Source: Undaria pinnatifida (Eukaryota > Sar > Phaeophyceae > Laminariales > Alariaceae). Taken from it: DNA of 64,000 nt. Positions 55,533-64,000 of this stretch are shown here, piece by piece (positions within the stretch are counted from its first letter, which is position 1; every line of letters begins with the position of its first letter). The DNA lies in the NCBI GenBank assembly GCA_012845835.1, contig JABAKD010000002.1:16508129-16572128 (forward strand), read 5' to 3'. Below the pieces are notes generated by a model. That model did not search any database. It was not told where the DNA came from and saw nothing but the letters and a program-made list of their open reading frames with translations. The translations under genes were made by a program, and so were the position numbers.

Positions 55533-58500
55533 TTCCCCCCCCCCCTTCCGCCTAGTTTGTCCAAACGCCCCACTCACAATCGAAATCGGCCAGAGTAAAA
55601 AAAAAACCTCCAACGCCCCCTCTTTTTCAACCACCCGCACGATCGCCTAGACCTAGCACCACGCGTATAACAAGCCCCTACATATCTTTGATCTCACAGC
55701 CGAAGTGTATTTGAATATTATTTGTGACCTATACCTCTTAAAAATCCCCCCCCCCCTCCCCCCCTTCTCGCTCTCCCTTGCTCAAACGCCCCACCTAATA
55801 TCGAAATCCGCCAGATTAATAAGCACTTGACGCACTGGATATCACCTCATTATCTTTCGAGAGCCATCCATACCGCTGCTTTCCCCCCCCCCCCCGCCCC
55901 GAACGCCCCCTTCTTCCCCACCACCCGCACCATCGCCTAGACCTAGCACCACACGTATAACAAACCCCTCACCTAAAACCCTTCCTCCCCCCCCCCCCCC
56001 CCCCCGCCCCCTCCCCCGCCCCCACCCCCTCGAACACTCCGCCCTCTCTCTACTCGCTGATTGTACGACTTACCCCAGGATATACATGATAAACTGATGC
56101 ATTCTTTCCAAAACCGTCACATTTATCCCCTCAAAATAATGTAGAGTTTCCACGCACAGATTGAGCTGCCCAACACGCCCCACCCCTGCCCCAACCCCCC
56201 ATGATAAACTGGTGTATTTATTTTATTTTATTTCTTTATTTCTTTCTTTGTTTCTTTATTTATTTTTCCCCAAAACCGTCAGATGTATCCCCTTGAAAGG
56301 ATTTATAGCTTACACGCACAAATTGCCCGCCCGTCCGCCCCCGCCCCCCTCCCCCCCCCCCCCCCCCTCCAACCCCGCTCGCTTTTTATCAAAACCAGGC
56401 CCCCACGGCCTTCAAAACTCCGCCCCCCCCCTCACCGGTTATTCGATTCACAGGATTCACTTGATAGAAGGATACATTTCCCTCCACAGCTGTCAGATTT
56501 TGTCCCCCTCAAAAACGGGTTGTATAGTTTCCGCGCACAGACTGCCTAGCATCACCCTGTTGACCCTGATAGCTACACTGTAGTTGCAAGGGGAGTCGCC
56601 GACCTATATCCTTAATGAGGACACACAACTCGTAATACGCGCGATCGGAGTATCACACACAGCTGCAAAGATAAGTTTCGACGAAATTTTCGATCTCACA
56701 GCTGGAGTGTATTTTCATTTTTTATAATATATCTACGCTGAATCATCTGCGGTCAAATTTCAAATCAAACCAAGCATCAAAACCAGAACCTACGAATAGC
56801 CCGGAGTCGCCGGAGTATGCCCGAAAAATATGGCCGGTAGACTCAAGTGAGATACGATTAACTGGATATTAAGAGACGCGAAAACAAAATGTTGTGATGT
56901 TGACTACACAGGCCACCACTTCGAGGAGGGTATCGCGCTTCAAACTCCAGCTTAGGGACCGCCAGGAAGCGAGAAGGAGCAGTGGCTTCCAGGGCAATAC
57001 CATAGCACAGAGGGGAGAGGGGAGGGGGGGGGGGTGACAGACCCAAACCGATGGGCGTCGGAATGGAGCCCGGATGCAGCTTGGGATTTAAGAATTTTAG
57101 AGAGCGCGTACGTATTGAGAAGGAAGGAGCGAATAAATGGCAACAAATGGAGTACTCTAATGTATCTAGATAAAGAGGGAAGAAGGCATCATGTAGCAGG
57201 GAGATAGACTTTTGTAAATAAAGTTTCCTTTGTATTTCCGAGTTTTTTTCGTCTTGATGGAATGTAATGTGTGATCAACGTTGAAACTTACACTCACACC
57301 GCACATTGTTGGATGCAAACATAAATACAGCTTGCAAAGATGAGTTTCGACAAAATCCTCGATCTCACAGCTGGAGTGTATTTTCATTTTTATAATACAA
57401 GAATAACATTTTCGTTGTGTGTGAAGCTCTCTCGCCTTCATGTACTCAGGGACTAAATAAAGCGACGTTATTCAAACGATGGTGATACTGAGCTCGCTTT
57501 CACGCATGCATGTATTTCTGGCACATAACAAGTGGCGTGAATCTGATGCAATTGAGATACAATACAGCAACAAGTAAGAGGTATTGAAACAACAGCGGCA
57601 TTGACATGAAATAAGCAATAATGTAATATGTAGCAGCATATTATATGGATAGATGTAGATCTTGCCTTCATGTACTTCTGTCCAATAAGCGACTCGGTGT
57701 CGTCGATGAAGACCACGGCATCCTCATTGTCCAACAGAGGGACACCATCGATCAGATCGTTGCCCGTCGGTGCGTAGTCCCACTCGACCTGTGCAACATA
57801 TACGACAACACACGAGAACAACGGCGTTTACGTCGAGAAATAACGTGGATCTGAATACATGCTATCAACAGAGATACACGCAAGGGTCCAGCGCTCTACA
57901 GGCACAGCCAGCAAGCAAATGGCACAGAGGCAATATGAATATATAATGAAAACCGCATACCAGGTATACCCATAATATACACCACATTATGTACTAATAC
58001 TTGGTAAGGCATACATATAGTGTAATAGTCTAGTCTAAACCCCTACCCATATTATTGTATCTGGCATATTGTATATGCACACACGCCCTGATTCCGGCCC
58101 CTATTATCATGGTCTTTGTGGCCAGGTTAGGGCTTAGGCTTCTGGTCCGGTTGGAACCAGCTACCGCTTCTTTTGTCTACTTGTCTTGCTCGGCAATGTG
58201 TCTGGCATCTCTGCGCGCGGTCCGACGTTTGTTTCTGAAACCATTGGGCCTTTTGTTTACCCGCTGTGCCGAAAGTACCGTTGTGTCGGTATACCAGTGT
58301 ACTTCTGTCGGTAGAAGATTATTATAAAAATAAAAATACACTCCAGCTGTGAGATCGAAGATTTTGTCGAAAACTCATCTTTGCGAGCTGTGTGTGATAC
58401 TCAGATCGCGCGTATTACGGGTTGTGTGTCTTCATTAAGGATATAGGTCGGCGACTCCCCTTGCAACTACAGTGTAGCTATCAGGGTCAACAGGGTGATG

Positions 58501-61500
58501 TTAGTCAGTCTGTGCGCGGAAACTATAAAACCCGTTTCTGAGGGGGACAAAATCTGACAGCTGTGGAAGGAAATGCATCAGTTTATCGAGTGTATCCTGT
58601 AAGTCGAATAACCGGTGAGGAGAGGGCGGAGTTTTCAAGGACGTCGGGGCCTGGGTTTGATCAAGAGAGGGGGGGGGGGGGGGGGGGGGGGGCAGCTCAA
58701 TCTGTGCGTGGAAACTATAAATCTTTTAAGGGGATAAATCTGGCGCTTCTGGAAGGAATGCATCTGTTTATCATGTATATCCTGTGAGTCGTACAACCAG
58801 TGAGGAGAGGGCGGAGTGTTCGAGGGGGTGGGGGGGGGAAGGCGGATTTCCAACAGCTGTAGGTCGCATAGATGTATATCAGTTAGGAACTTGCTATACG
58901 CGTAGTGCTAGGCCTAGGCGATGGTGCGGGTGGTGGGGGGACGAATTGGAGCTATGGTATAGATGGCTAGAAAGGTAACGAGATGATATCAAGTGCCTGG
59001 TTTTGTTTATTACTCTGCCAGATTTTGATTTTAGGTGGGGCGCTTGAACAAGAGGGAGCGGGGGGGGACAGACAACTCAATCTGTGCGCGGAAACTATAA
59101 ATCCTTTAAGGGGGCAAATCTGACGGTTGTGGAAGGAATGCACCAGTTTATCATGCATATCCTGTAGTCGTACAACCAGTGAGGAGAGGGCGGAGTGTTC
59201 GAAAGGGGGATTTCCAACAGCTTTAGGTCTCAGATGTATATCAGTGAGGAACTTGCTATACGCGTGGTGCTAAGTCTAGGCGATGGTGCGGGTGGTGGGG
59301 GAGGAGGGGGCGTTGGGGGGGGGGGGGGATATAGATTGGAGCTATATATAGTACTATATTATATTCCATCATACTCTATCATACTAGTGTATATCATACA
59401 GCGACAAAACGAAGTATAAGCGCGTTCTTATTATCATGGTGCGAGCATGCTGCACACACGGCACAGGCAGTGTGCAAGCAAGCTAGGCGCGTCTTACGGC
59501 GGGTTTGCATTGGAGTTCAACAGTAGTAAAATGTGCATCCGATAATCTTCCAGCAGCCCAGGTTGCTTCGTGTGGGGGAATCGATGCTGCAAACGTGACA
59601 GCAGTTTTACTCAAGATTTCCTTCTAGAATCTCGAGACGCACAAGGGGCAAGTACGCAAGTACGCATTGAGACCGCTATTATTTTAAAAAATGAAAAATG
59701 CACTCCTTCCTCCAGCTAGCTGTGAGATCGACAATGAAAAGGCTTTTTGATCGAAACTCATCTTTGCAAGCTGAGTGTGATACTTCGATCGCGCGTGTTA
59801 TGGCGTGTGTACCCTCGTGAAGGATACAGGCCGGTGATTATACGAGCTCTTCTGCACATAGGTCCAGGGATAACACGTATTATAGACGACCGGCATGACG
59901 TACACGCTACGAGAGCACTACGTACGAGCTCCAGAGTCCAGAGCTCTACGTACAGATGGCAAGAAATTCACAAGAGATCGGGAACCGGGGTATAATACGT
60001 AGTTGTATAGTACGCGCGAGGCCGCCATGAATAGAGCGTTTCTACTAGGCTAAAACTTTATAGGGTCGGGGGCGATACAGGCAGCAAGTAATTGACAAGC
60101 AAAAAAACGGAAAATATAGCTACATCACAAACCAATTACCGGTAATAACGCTCAAAAAAATATTTTTTTATATTTTTGCTAATACAGTACTGGGCCCTAT
60201 ATAGTGCAGGTTGAATAGTGCAGGTGCCCGGTATAGTGCAGGTAAAATCTCTGGACACGGACAGCGCCCTCAATAGTGCAGGTCCTGCACTATTGAGGGA
60301 GGTCCCCCTATAGTGCAGGTTGGGCACCGCGGTGCCCCGCTATAGTGCAGGTTGGACACACACGGGCAGCGGACAGCGGACAGCGGACATGAGATAGTTT
60401 TGTCGCGGCGTAGTGAGGGCGGGGGGTACAGCAGTACATGGTTGCTCGTTTTTTTGCAGTGCGCTTCCTGTCGTGTTTCTTTTTCTGCTTGTCTTTTTTC
60501 ATCTTGTAACATCGAAGGAGGGCAACGAGGACTGAGATTAGCTTCATTAGCTACGTAATAAATGTTGAAGGGTTGGTTCGCGCGACAGTTCAGGTGTGTA
60601 GTACTGAACGAGTGCTGAGGAAGAAAAAAACGGTGCAACATGCAAGTAATTTTTCTGCTTCGGTACAACATTGCTCTGTGTGCGACAGGGCGGAACCACA
60701 CTCGTCGCGAGACAGTCTGCCCACGCCCACGCTAGAACAAGGCCCAGCACTACTACCGGAATTCGATCCATTTCGTACTCTGTCAGCCCCGCAAAGCGTG
60801 AACGCCACATCATAAGTCAAACATATCCCTCAATAGTGCAGGTACCTGCACTATTACCTGCACTATTGAGGGATATTCAAACCCTCAATAGTGCCGAACC
60901 TGCACTATTGAGGCACACTTCTCAGTACTGCAGGTGCCCGCTATAGTGCAGGTCAAACCTCTGGGCACACCCCTGCACTATATAGGGCCCAGTACTGTAA
61001 TCTCATATGACATCTTCGCATTTTTTACTTGTCTTTTCCCCCTCCCTATCATTAGTAGGCGTAAACCGCAGATGAGATCCAGGGCCACTAACTAAGCAGG
61101 TTATTCTCCCCCCTCCCCACGCTATACGTACGGCACGTGCCTTCATTATTTTCACGGCGGGAATACTTCAGCCCGTGTTATTCTCTCTCCTCGTCGACTT
61201 GCATCGACTTGCTGTGATGATACAGCCCCTCCCTGCATGGAAAAATGGCCGTACTACTATTATACATACCATACATGAGGGAACATCTACCTGGTTTGCA
61301 GGTAAACACGGAGCTTTTTACACACCACACCTACATCATCAACCAAAACGCTCCATGATGTGATCATGTATACCTGCACTCTTTGACCTGCTTGGTGGAA
61401 GCACACATTGAGGGAAGCTACAACCAACAGTGATATACTACAGCAGTAGTATAATAAGCATTTTACGCATTGAGGCCGCTTGGGCTCTTCTACACGTACG

Positions 61501-64000
61501 TAGGGTTTACGTCTCTACAGACAAGCCGTATGTACGCATTGAGACCACCTACGTTCTTATTCACTAACCGACCTGGCGCTTACTAAATACCCGTGTTACG
61601 TGCTCCATGGTGGCGCGGTATAACATACTAGGAGTATTGCATTTTGAGGGGACACACTTACCCTCGTTTTCCGTGTGTGTCTTGCGGCCACATCAATCTG
61701 TCTGGCGGAGGAAACGCCGTGTGGTCGGTTCTAGGAGAGTATGGCCTATCATTCACTTTACCAGGTGTACCCTTACCAGAGAGGAACGCTTTCTGACCGC
61801 CGTAGCACACCGCCATCACAGACCCCATAGCATAGACTAGATAGGTAGAATAGGTTTTATAGTAGGTTTTATAATAGGTTTTATAGTAGGTGTGTGCTGT
61901 GGACAACATCGATCAGCCCGTGTTCCTTTTCGCGCTTATTATTAGCCGAATATCGATTACGGATTACCGCTCACTACGTAGACTATACTAATAATAATCC
62001 TATACGACTACCGGTTTATCCGTTCTGCGACGACTCTAATAATATAAAAAATTAGAATACACTCCAGCTGTGACATCGAATATTTTGTCGAAACTCATCT
62101 TTGCAAGCTGTGTTTGATACTCCGATCGCGCGTATTACGGGTTGTGTGTCCTCATTAAGGATATAGGTCGGCGACTCCCCTTGCAACTACAAACAGTGCA
62201 GCTATCAGGGTCAACAGGGTGATGTTAGGCAGTCTGTGCGCGGAAACTATAAAACCAGTTTTTGAGGGGGACAAAATCTGATAGCTGTGGAAGGAAATGC
62301 ATCAGTTTATCAATTGAATCCTGTAATTCGAATAACCGGTGAGGGGAGGGGGGGAGGGGGGGAGGGATAGGTGGGGCAGCTCAATTTGTGCTTGGAGACT
62401 ATTATGTTCTCGGTTGTGGCCGCCGCGCTCGAATGATTACGTACACAGCGGGTAGTGAGTACGAGCTAGTAGTGATTAGAGCCGGTCGCCCGGGTTGCGT
62501 ATCAGGTTATAAATCGAGCCTGGTATATAGGTCAGTTTCGTGAGTTCGAATCTCCCCAAGTGCATACTCGTATAAATTCGTGGGGACTTTTTGTTGTGTA
62601 CAAATTGACGTGCGGAGAGCGCGCGAGCGTGAGCTAGCGACACTCGATGAAAAATCGACGAGCAGTGGGATTGCTGAACCCTATGCGCGATAAAAGTTGA
62701 AGGCAAGAACCGGGGGGTTGAAGGGAAGACACCTGTGACCATGGCTTGTCCGGAAGGTGGAAAGTAAAAGTGTGTGAAAAAAAAAAAGGGTAGAGTGTGT
62801 CCTACACAAAGTTTTTCCGACCAAATTACGACTACTACTACGTAGTACGTGAGGCAGGATTTATCCTACAACACAGGACAGCTTCATCAGCATAAAATAT
62901 ATATGGTGTTTCTGCGTTTCGCCCAAAAGGCGAGCTCAAAGCAACACTTCGAAGTATTAACTTCCAACTATCAAGTAGACTATAATATTAATAGTGCTAT
63001 CAGTTATCACCATCATCGTGTACTTTGCGTCATGTATGGATTCAAAACCCATTCATCATCGTGATTTCACGCGCAGGTTCGAGTCCTGCCGACGACGCCA
63101 TTTCCTGTCCCCTGTACAGGTCTGCCTACCTATTAGGCAGATCCTCGGTGAGTACTCACTTTCTTAGCCGCGTGTAGTAGAGAAGCAGCTTTATTATTTC
63201 CACAGAGCCCCCCCGAATAGCAACCGAGAACCGAGGCGCATGCCTCGTTGTCACTTCCTGACTACCCCGAATAGATATCGCCAACATATCATCATTCGGA
63301 AAACGGCCAATTACCTTTCAAATCAGATAATTGCAGGCCTTTCAAGGCCGTACCTTGACGATGATGTGCCAGGTACTTGGGTATTACATAGTATAGTAAT
63401 ATTAGTGGTATGAATTTAGTATGAATAAATAGTACCGCCAGATATTTAGTGTAGGGGAAAGTTTACCTGGTGTAAGATGTAACATACCTGGTATAAGCTA
63501 TAGTTTATGATATTTACCGGCAATCAATGCAGTCTAGGTATTAATAGTAGTGTGCAGGTGGAAGTAGTGTCCTATAACATGCTATTAGTGTTTAGTGAGG
63601 TATTAAAATAGCATACACCACTTACTTACTTGTGAATCTAGCAAAGATCAAGATAGGTAGGTGCGTATAGTAGTATTAATAGTGGTCTGGTGGTGTTGAA
63701 GTCTACGGAAAACTCGGTTGATTTTTGTACCGTCCGCGCGCTTTATATCGTATGCGTTTCAGTGTGATCGTGGTGTAGTTCTGACTCGTACATAAACCGT
63801 TCCAAAGTGCGCGGATACGCGGCAGACACAAAGATTACTATAAACACAGAGTAGAACAACAGCAGTAATTGCAGTATAGCAAATGTAATGGCAACCGAGT
63901 GGCAACTACGATTAATAACTCACGAGTTCGGTGGTGATGTAGAAGTCCCTGACGGTGCTGGTAGGTGGCTTGTTGCGTCGCCCGGAGTTTTTGCCCCTCG
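39870..64000 (-). CDS. Gene C: ceruloplasmin/hephaestin-type multicopper oxidase, C-terminal 346 aa (10 exons, 5' end outside)
   Basis: Join in order: 64000-63924 (partial), 57788-57666, 52762-52626, 51329-51156, 50240-50135, 46649-46545, 45133-45014, 43857-43727, 41200-41192, 39930-39870. All phases agree. Family hallmarks: [38 protein letters not shown]-like [29 protein letters not shown]. Copper ligands are complete (numbering from the first in-window residue): HPHG (118, 120), HGH (173, 175), HTAHWHG (284, 287, 289), [12 protein letters not shown] (326-328, 332, 337). Type 1 copper would use H284, C327, H332 and M337, and the trinuclear site the other eight His. The Asp in HVNDH sits where ceruloplasmin has HVTDH. 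The protein ends soon after QAFYTVSSA with no membrane anchor. The family oxidises Fe(II) with O2, outside the cell or in the secretory path. Ferroxidase activity is inferred, not shown. Upstream exons may add a signal peptide or more cupredoxin pairs. Confidence 0.92.
40705..40790. repeat. 'cacggcacag' 10-bp tandem repeat, 8 perfect copies
   Basis: Nearly error-free, so recently expanded. It lies in the last intron of gene C. Confidence 0.97.
41000..41092. repeat. 'ggttaagatg' 10-bp tandem repeat, about 9 copies
   Basis: Two variants (ggttaagatg, ggctaaggta) about 100 bases downstream, in transcript order, of the gene C microexon. Confidence 0.95.
41192..41200 (-). CDS. Gene C exon 9: 9-nt microexon completing the HCH copper motif
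   Basis: On the complement: CTGGCAG | GTTTCATTG | GTGAGT. Exon 8 ends TGG CT and exon 10 begins C CAT GTA. Direct joining would give W-L-H-V-N-D-H, missing the invariant residues. Inserting these 9 nt gives W-L-F-H-C-H-V-N-D-H. It has perfect splice sites on both sides, exact phase and the exact missing residues. Confidence 0.88.
41395..42060 (+). mobile_element. R2 element, long copy
   Basis: C-rich tracts (runs of 15-24 C) alternate with units 'gataaactgatg', 'tgtcacatttgtcccctcga' and 'tatagtttccgcgcaca', then the conserved about 190-bp end (41,880-42,055) closing with 'tttttataatat'. It is non-autonomous: no transposase or reverse transcriptase ORF. Confidence 0.8.
42405..42560. repeat. 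AT-rich 'attattatctatagacta' repeat
   Basis: About six imperfect units, containing the tagactatagtcta word also scattered elsewhere in the window. Confidence 0.85.
42945..43028. repeat. 'ggtgttaca / gatgataca' 9-bp tandem repeat
   Basis: Nine or so units; simple sequence in gene C intron 8. Confidence 0.92.
43140..43390. repeat. 'agaagattag' AT-rich tandem repeat
   Basis: Runs of 8-10 bp units with longer 'attattgtaagacta' spacers, 140 bases from the decayed exon copy. Confidence 0.92.
43530..43640 (-). pseudogene. Decayed duplicate of gene C exon 8
   Basis: On the complement it reads VDL, then [20 protein letters not shown], against exon 8's [20 protein letters not shown]. The segment encoding HTAHWHG and the next residues is deleted, the GTW end is replaced by a stop, and the acceptor AG is lost. 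Confidence 0.85.
43727..43857 (-). CDS. Gene C exon 8 (HTAHWHG)
   Basis: Acceptor TGCATTTAG, donor TTGGCT|GTGAGT. It encodes 43 codons plus CT. It carries H284 (type 1) and H287 and H289 (trinuclear), and the [20 protein letters not shown] strand pair. Confidence 0.93.
44030..44180. repeat. About 73-bp tandem duplication (R3 module)
   Basis: 'aagaccatagaacctcgct' through 'gggttttcaatggccag' occurs twice, nearly identical, so it is recent. Confidence 0.92.
45014..45133 (-). CDS. Gene C exon 7
   Basis: Acceptor CTTTTTCCAG, donor GAG|GTGAGG; 40 codons, phase 0 both ends. It contains NLMHSMNGF and YGNLPGLEM, typical of the second cupredoxin domain of a ceruloplasmin pair. Confidence 0.94.
45615..45690. 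repeat. 'tagtgttagtgtagtat' short tandem repeat
   Basis: Simple sequence in intron 6 of gene C. No other feature is seen from 45,134 to 46,400. Confidence 0.85.
46425..47260. repeat. Several copies of the 'gctacgat' dispersed repeat
   Basis: Blocks with 'gccccgtcaatccga', 'gatacctctatcgtag' and 'catggcctaggtaggtacacaacgag' repeat in both orientations around gene C exon 6, which itself is unique. Confidence 0.5.
46545..46649 (-). CDS. Gene C exon 6
   Basis: Acceptor TTCGCAG, donor GAG|GTGAGT; 35 codons, phase 0 both ends. [20 protein letters not shown] followed by LETNI is the inter-domain segment seen in ceruloplasmin and hephaestin (F-x-V-x-DEN-x-S). Confidence 0.93.
47455..47900. repeat. 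Dispersed repeat R1, copy 3
   Basis: 'gaccacgcatcctgttcgag', 'cacctccaacgtttggg', 'ggccaccatctatctcctag' and 'gttttctcgctac', in the same order as at 8.2 and 16.1 kb. Two R3 modules lie just before it. Confidence 0.75.
48600..48680 (+). mobile_element. Degenerate R2 end
   Basis: 'gttgcgaacatgagttttgac', 'gaaagccctccacctcacag' and 'ctgagggttttttt' align with the R2 end. The two opposed ORFs at 48.3-48.66 kb are not supported. Confidence 0.45.
50135..50240 (-). CDS. Gene C exon 5 (HGH)
   Basis: Acceptor ATTCGCAG, donor ACG|GTAAGT. One base completes Trp170, then [19 protein letters not shown] and LII. It carries H173 and H175 of the trinuclear site. Confidence 0.94.
51156..51329 (-). CDS. Gene C exon 4 (HPHG)
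   Basis: Acceptor CTCCGACAG, donor CTCTG|GTGAGA; 174 nt. [12 protein letters not shown] supplies H118 and H120. [10 protein letters not shown] follows, the usual strand before the second HxH. Confidence 0.94.
52626..52762 (-). CDS. Gene C exon 3
   Basis: Acceptor GCGCACAG, donor CCGGA|GTGAGT; 45 codons plus [16 protein letters not shown] and [17 protein letters not shown] are signature strands of the first cupredoxin domain. Confidence 0.94.
53870..53995. repeat. (CAA)n microsatellite with ttaacaa and gacaac variants
   Basis: About 40 triplets in gene C intron 2. Confidence 0.95.
54820..55180. repeat. Two nested local duplications
   Basis: A 58-bp unit 'tatgactaacgaggtaacgta' occurs twice at 54,838-54,920, and an about 125-bp unit ('gtgcatg', 'cacatcacctcgc', 'cgtataattagcgatgtcag', 'atggtaact') occurs twice at 54,975-55,175. 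A shorter relative is at 54,590. Confidence 0.85.
55360..56740 (+). mobile_element. R2 element, longest copy (about 1.4 kb)
   Basis: Several internal units ('gtttccgcgcaca', C runs of up to about 30, 'cctagacctagcaccacgcgta', 'gttgaccctgatagctac') end in the conserved R2 end at 56,550-56,735. Confidence 0.8.
57320..57400 (+). mobile_element. R2 element end fragment
   Basis: 'cagcttgcaaagatgagttt', 'gatctcacagctggagtgta' and 'tttttataata'. Confidence 0.75.
57666..57788 (-). CDS. Gene C exon 2 (GC donor)
   Basis: Acceptor TTGCACAG, 41 codons, donor ATGAAG|GCAAGA. No GT is available at the in-phase end, and joining at GC gives [14 protein letters not shown], matching the family spacing. Starts VEWDYAPTG. 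Confidence 0.9.
58315..59340 (-). mobile_element. R2 element, long copy with three internal units
   Basis: The conserved end (58,320-58,500) is followed by repeated units with 'tgcgcggaaactataaa', 'ggaatgcatcagtttatc', 'gtacaaccagtgaggagagg' and G runs at 58,668-58,692 and 59,316. Confidence 0.8.
59680..59800 (-). mobile_element. R2 element end fragment
   Basis: 'gtgagatcgacaatgaaaag', 'tcgaaactcatctttgcaag' and 'gatacttcgatcgcgcgt'. Confidence 0.7.
60183..60999. mobile_element. Non-autonomous Tc1/pogo-like DNA element, 813 bp, perfect 26-bp TIRs
   Basis: TA|CAGTACTGGGCCC... at the left and the exact reverse complement ...GGGCCCAGTACTG|TA at the right. CAGT ends flanked by TA are typical of Tc1/mariner/pogo elements. 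Both sub-terminal regions contain about six copies each of 'atagtgcaggt' in direct and inverted order, including a perfect 16-bp palindrome at 60,267-60,299. No transposase ORF is present. Confidence 0.85.
62040..62400 (-). mobile_element. R2 element copy
   Basis: The conserved end at 62,050-62,220, then 'ctgtgcgcggaaactataaa', 'ggaaatgcatcagtttatca' and a G-rich tract. Confidence 0.8.
63036..63100 (+). tRNA. 3' half of a tRNA-Leu(CAA)-like sequence with encoded CCA (5' half missing)
   Basis: Anticodon arm atgga-ttcaaaa-cccat (loop with CAA), variable arm cgtga-tt-tcacg, T arm gcagg-ttcgagt-cctgc, then cgacgac-g-cca. The long variable arm and the CAA anticodon suggest Leu. Upstream bases show no D arm and no 5' acceptor strand pairing with cgacgac, so this is a tRNA fragment or retro-copy, not a working gene. 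Confidence 0.45.
63924..64000 (-). CDS. Gene C first in-window exon (partial)
   Basis: Open to the window edge, donor [30 protein letters not shown] leads directly into VEWDYAP of exon 2, phase 0. The segment before VRDFYI is basic and Pro/Thr rich, like a linker or N-terminal region. Confidence 0.88.

Noticed and set aside
62480-62570. tRNA-like stretch with 'gagttcgaatctc'
   Set aside because: It has a T-loop-like word only; D and anticodon arms cannot be drawn convincingly.

Overview
The window is nuclear DNA of an intron-rich, repeat-rich eukaryote. Only about 3.5 kb of 64 kb is recognisably coding, and it lies in small exons (9 to about 590 nt) separated by introns of 0.3 to 6 kb with GT-AG (a few GC-AG) borders. 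No long bacterial-type ORF, rRNA or CRISPR is present, and the longest uninterrupted ORF (15956-16723, 255 codons) lies inside a dispersed repeat. A photosynthetic stramenopile with a mid-sized genome, such as a brown alga, is my best guess. It rests on gene style and on the pairing of a Pmp-like beta-helix secreted protein with a ceruloplasmin-like oxidase. It is not proven by the sequence.

Three genes were assembled exon by exon from splice sites and reading phase. Gene A (minus, about 10.5 to 2.4 kb) is a multi-pass membrane protein with a coiled-coil tail that I do not recognise. Its largest exon carries an apparent 1-nt frameshift. Gene B (plus, 23,176-36,461) is complete: 13 exons giving 395 residues with a signal peptide and a run of Pmp-like beta-helix repeats, each repeat encoded by exactly one exon between phase-2 introns. 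Gene C (minus, 64,000 to 39,870, 5' end outside the window) is the C-terminal 346 residues of a ceruloplasmin/hephaestin-type multicopper oxidase. All twelve copper-site ligands are visible, and two of them (His and Cys of the HCH motif) depend on a 9-nt microexon at 41,192-41,200. Genes B and C converge tail to tail across about 3.4 kb.

Layout: 0.4-2.2 kb short tandem duplications; 2.4-10.5 kb gene A, with a 105-bp minisatellite in one intron (6.2-7.56 kb); 10.9-17.4 kb simple repeats and minisatellites, plus a candidate terminal exon of a further minus-strand gene (12,764-12,896); 17.8-22.9 kb dispersed repeats, including two head-to-tail tRNA-derived SINE-like copies; 23.2-36.5 kb gene B; 36.5-39.8 kb tandem repeats; 39.9-64 kb gene C, whose introns hold most copies of a G/C-tract-rich mobile repeat family and an 813-bp Tc1/pogo-like element with perfect terminal inverted repeats (60,185-60,997).

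The recurring theme is local duplication of exons: a decayed copy of one oxidase exon (43.5 kb), a decayed copy of a beta-helix exon (34.5 kb), a threefold tandem repeat starting at the gene B stop codon, and one-repeat-per-exon growth of gene B itself. Gene products B and C would both act in the secretory or extracellular space (C by family; its N-terminus is not in the window). Nothing in the sequence shows that they work together.
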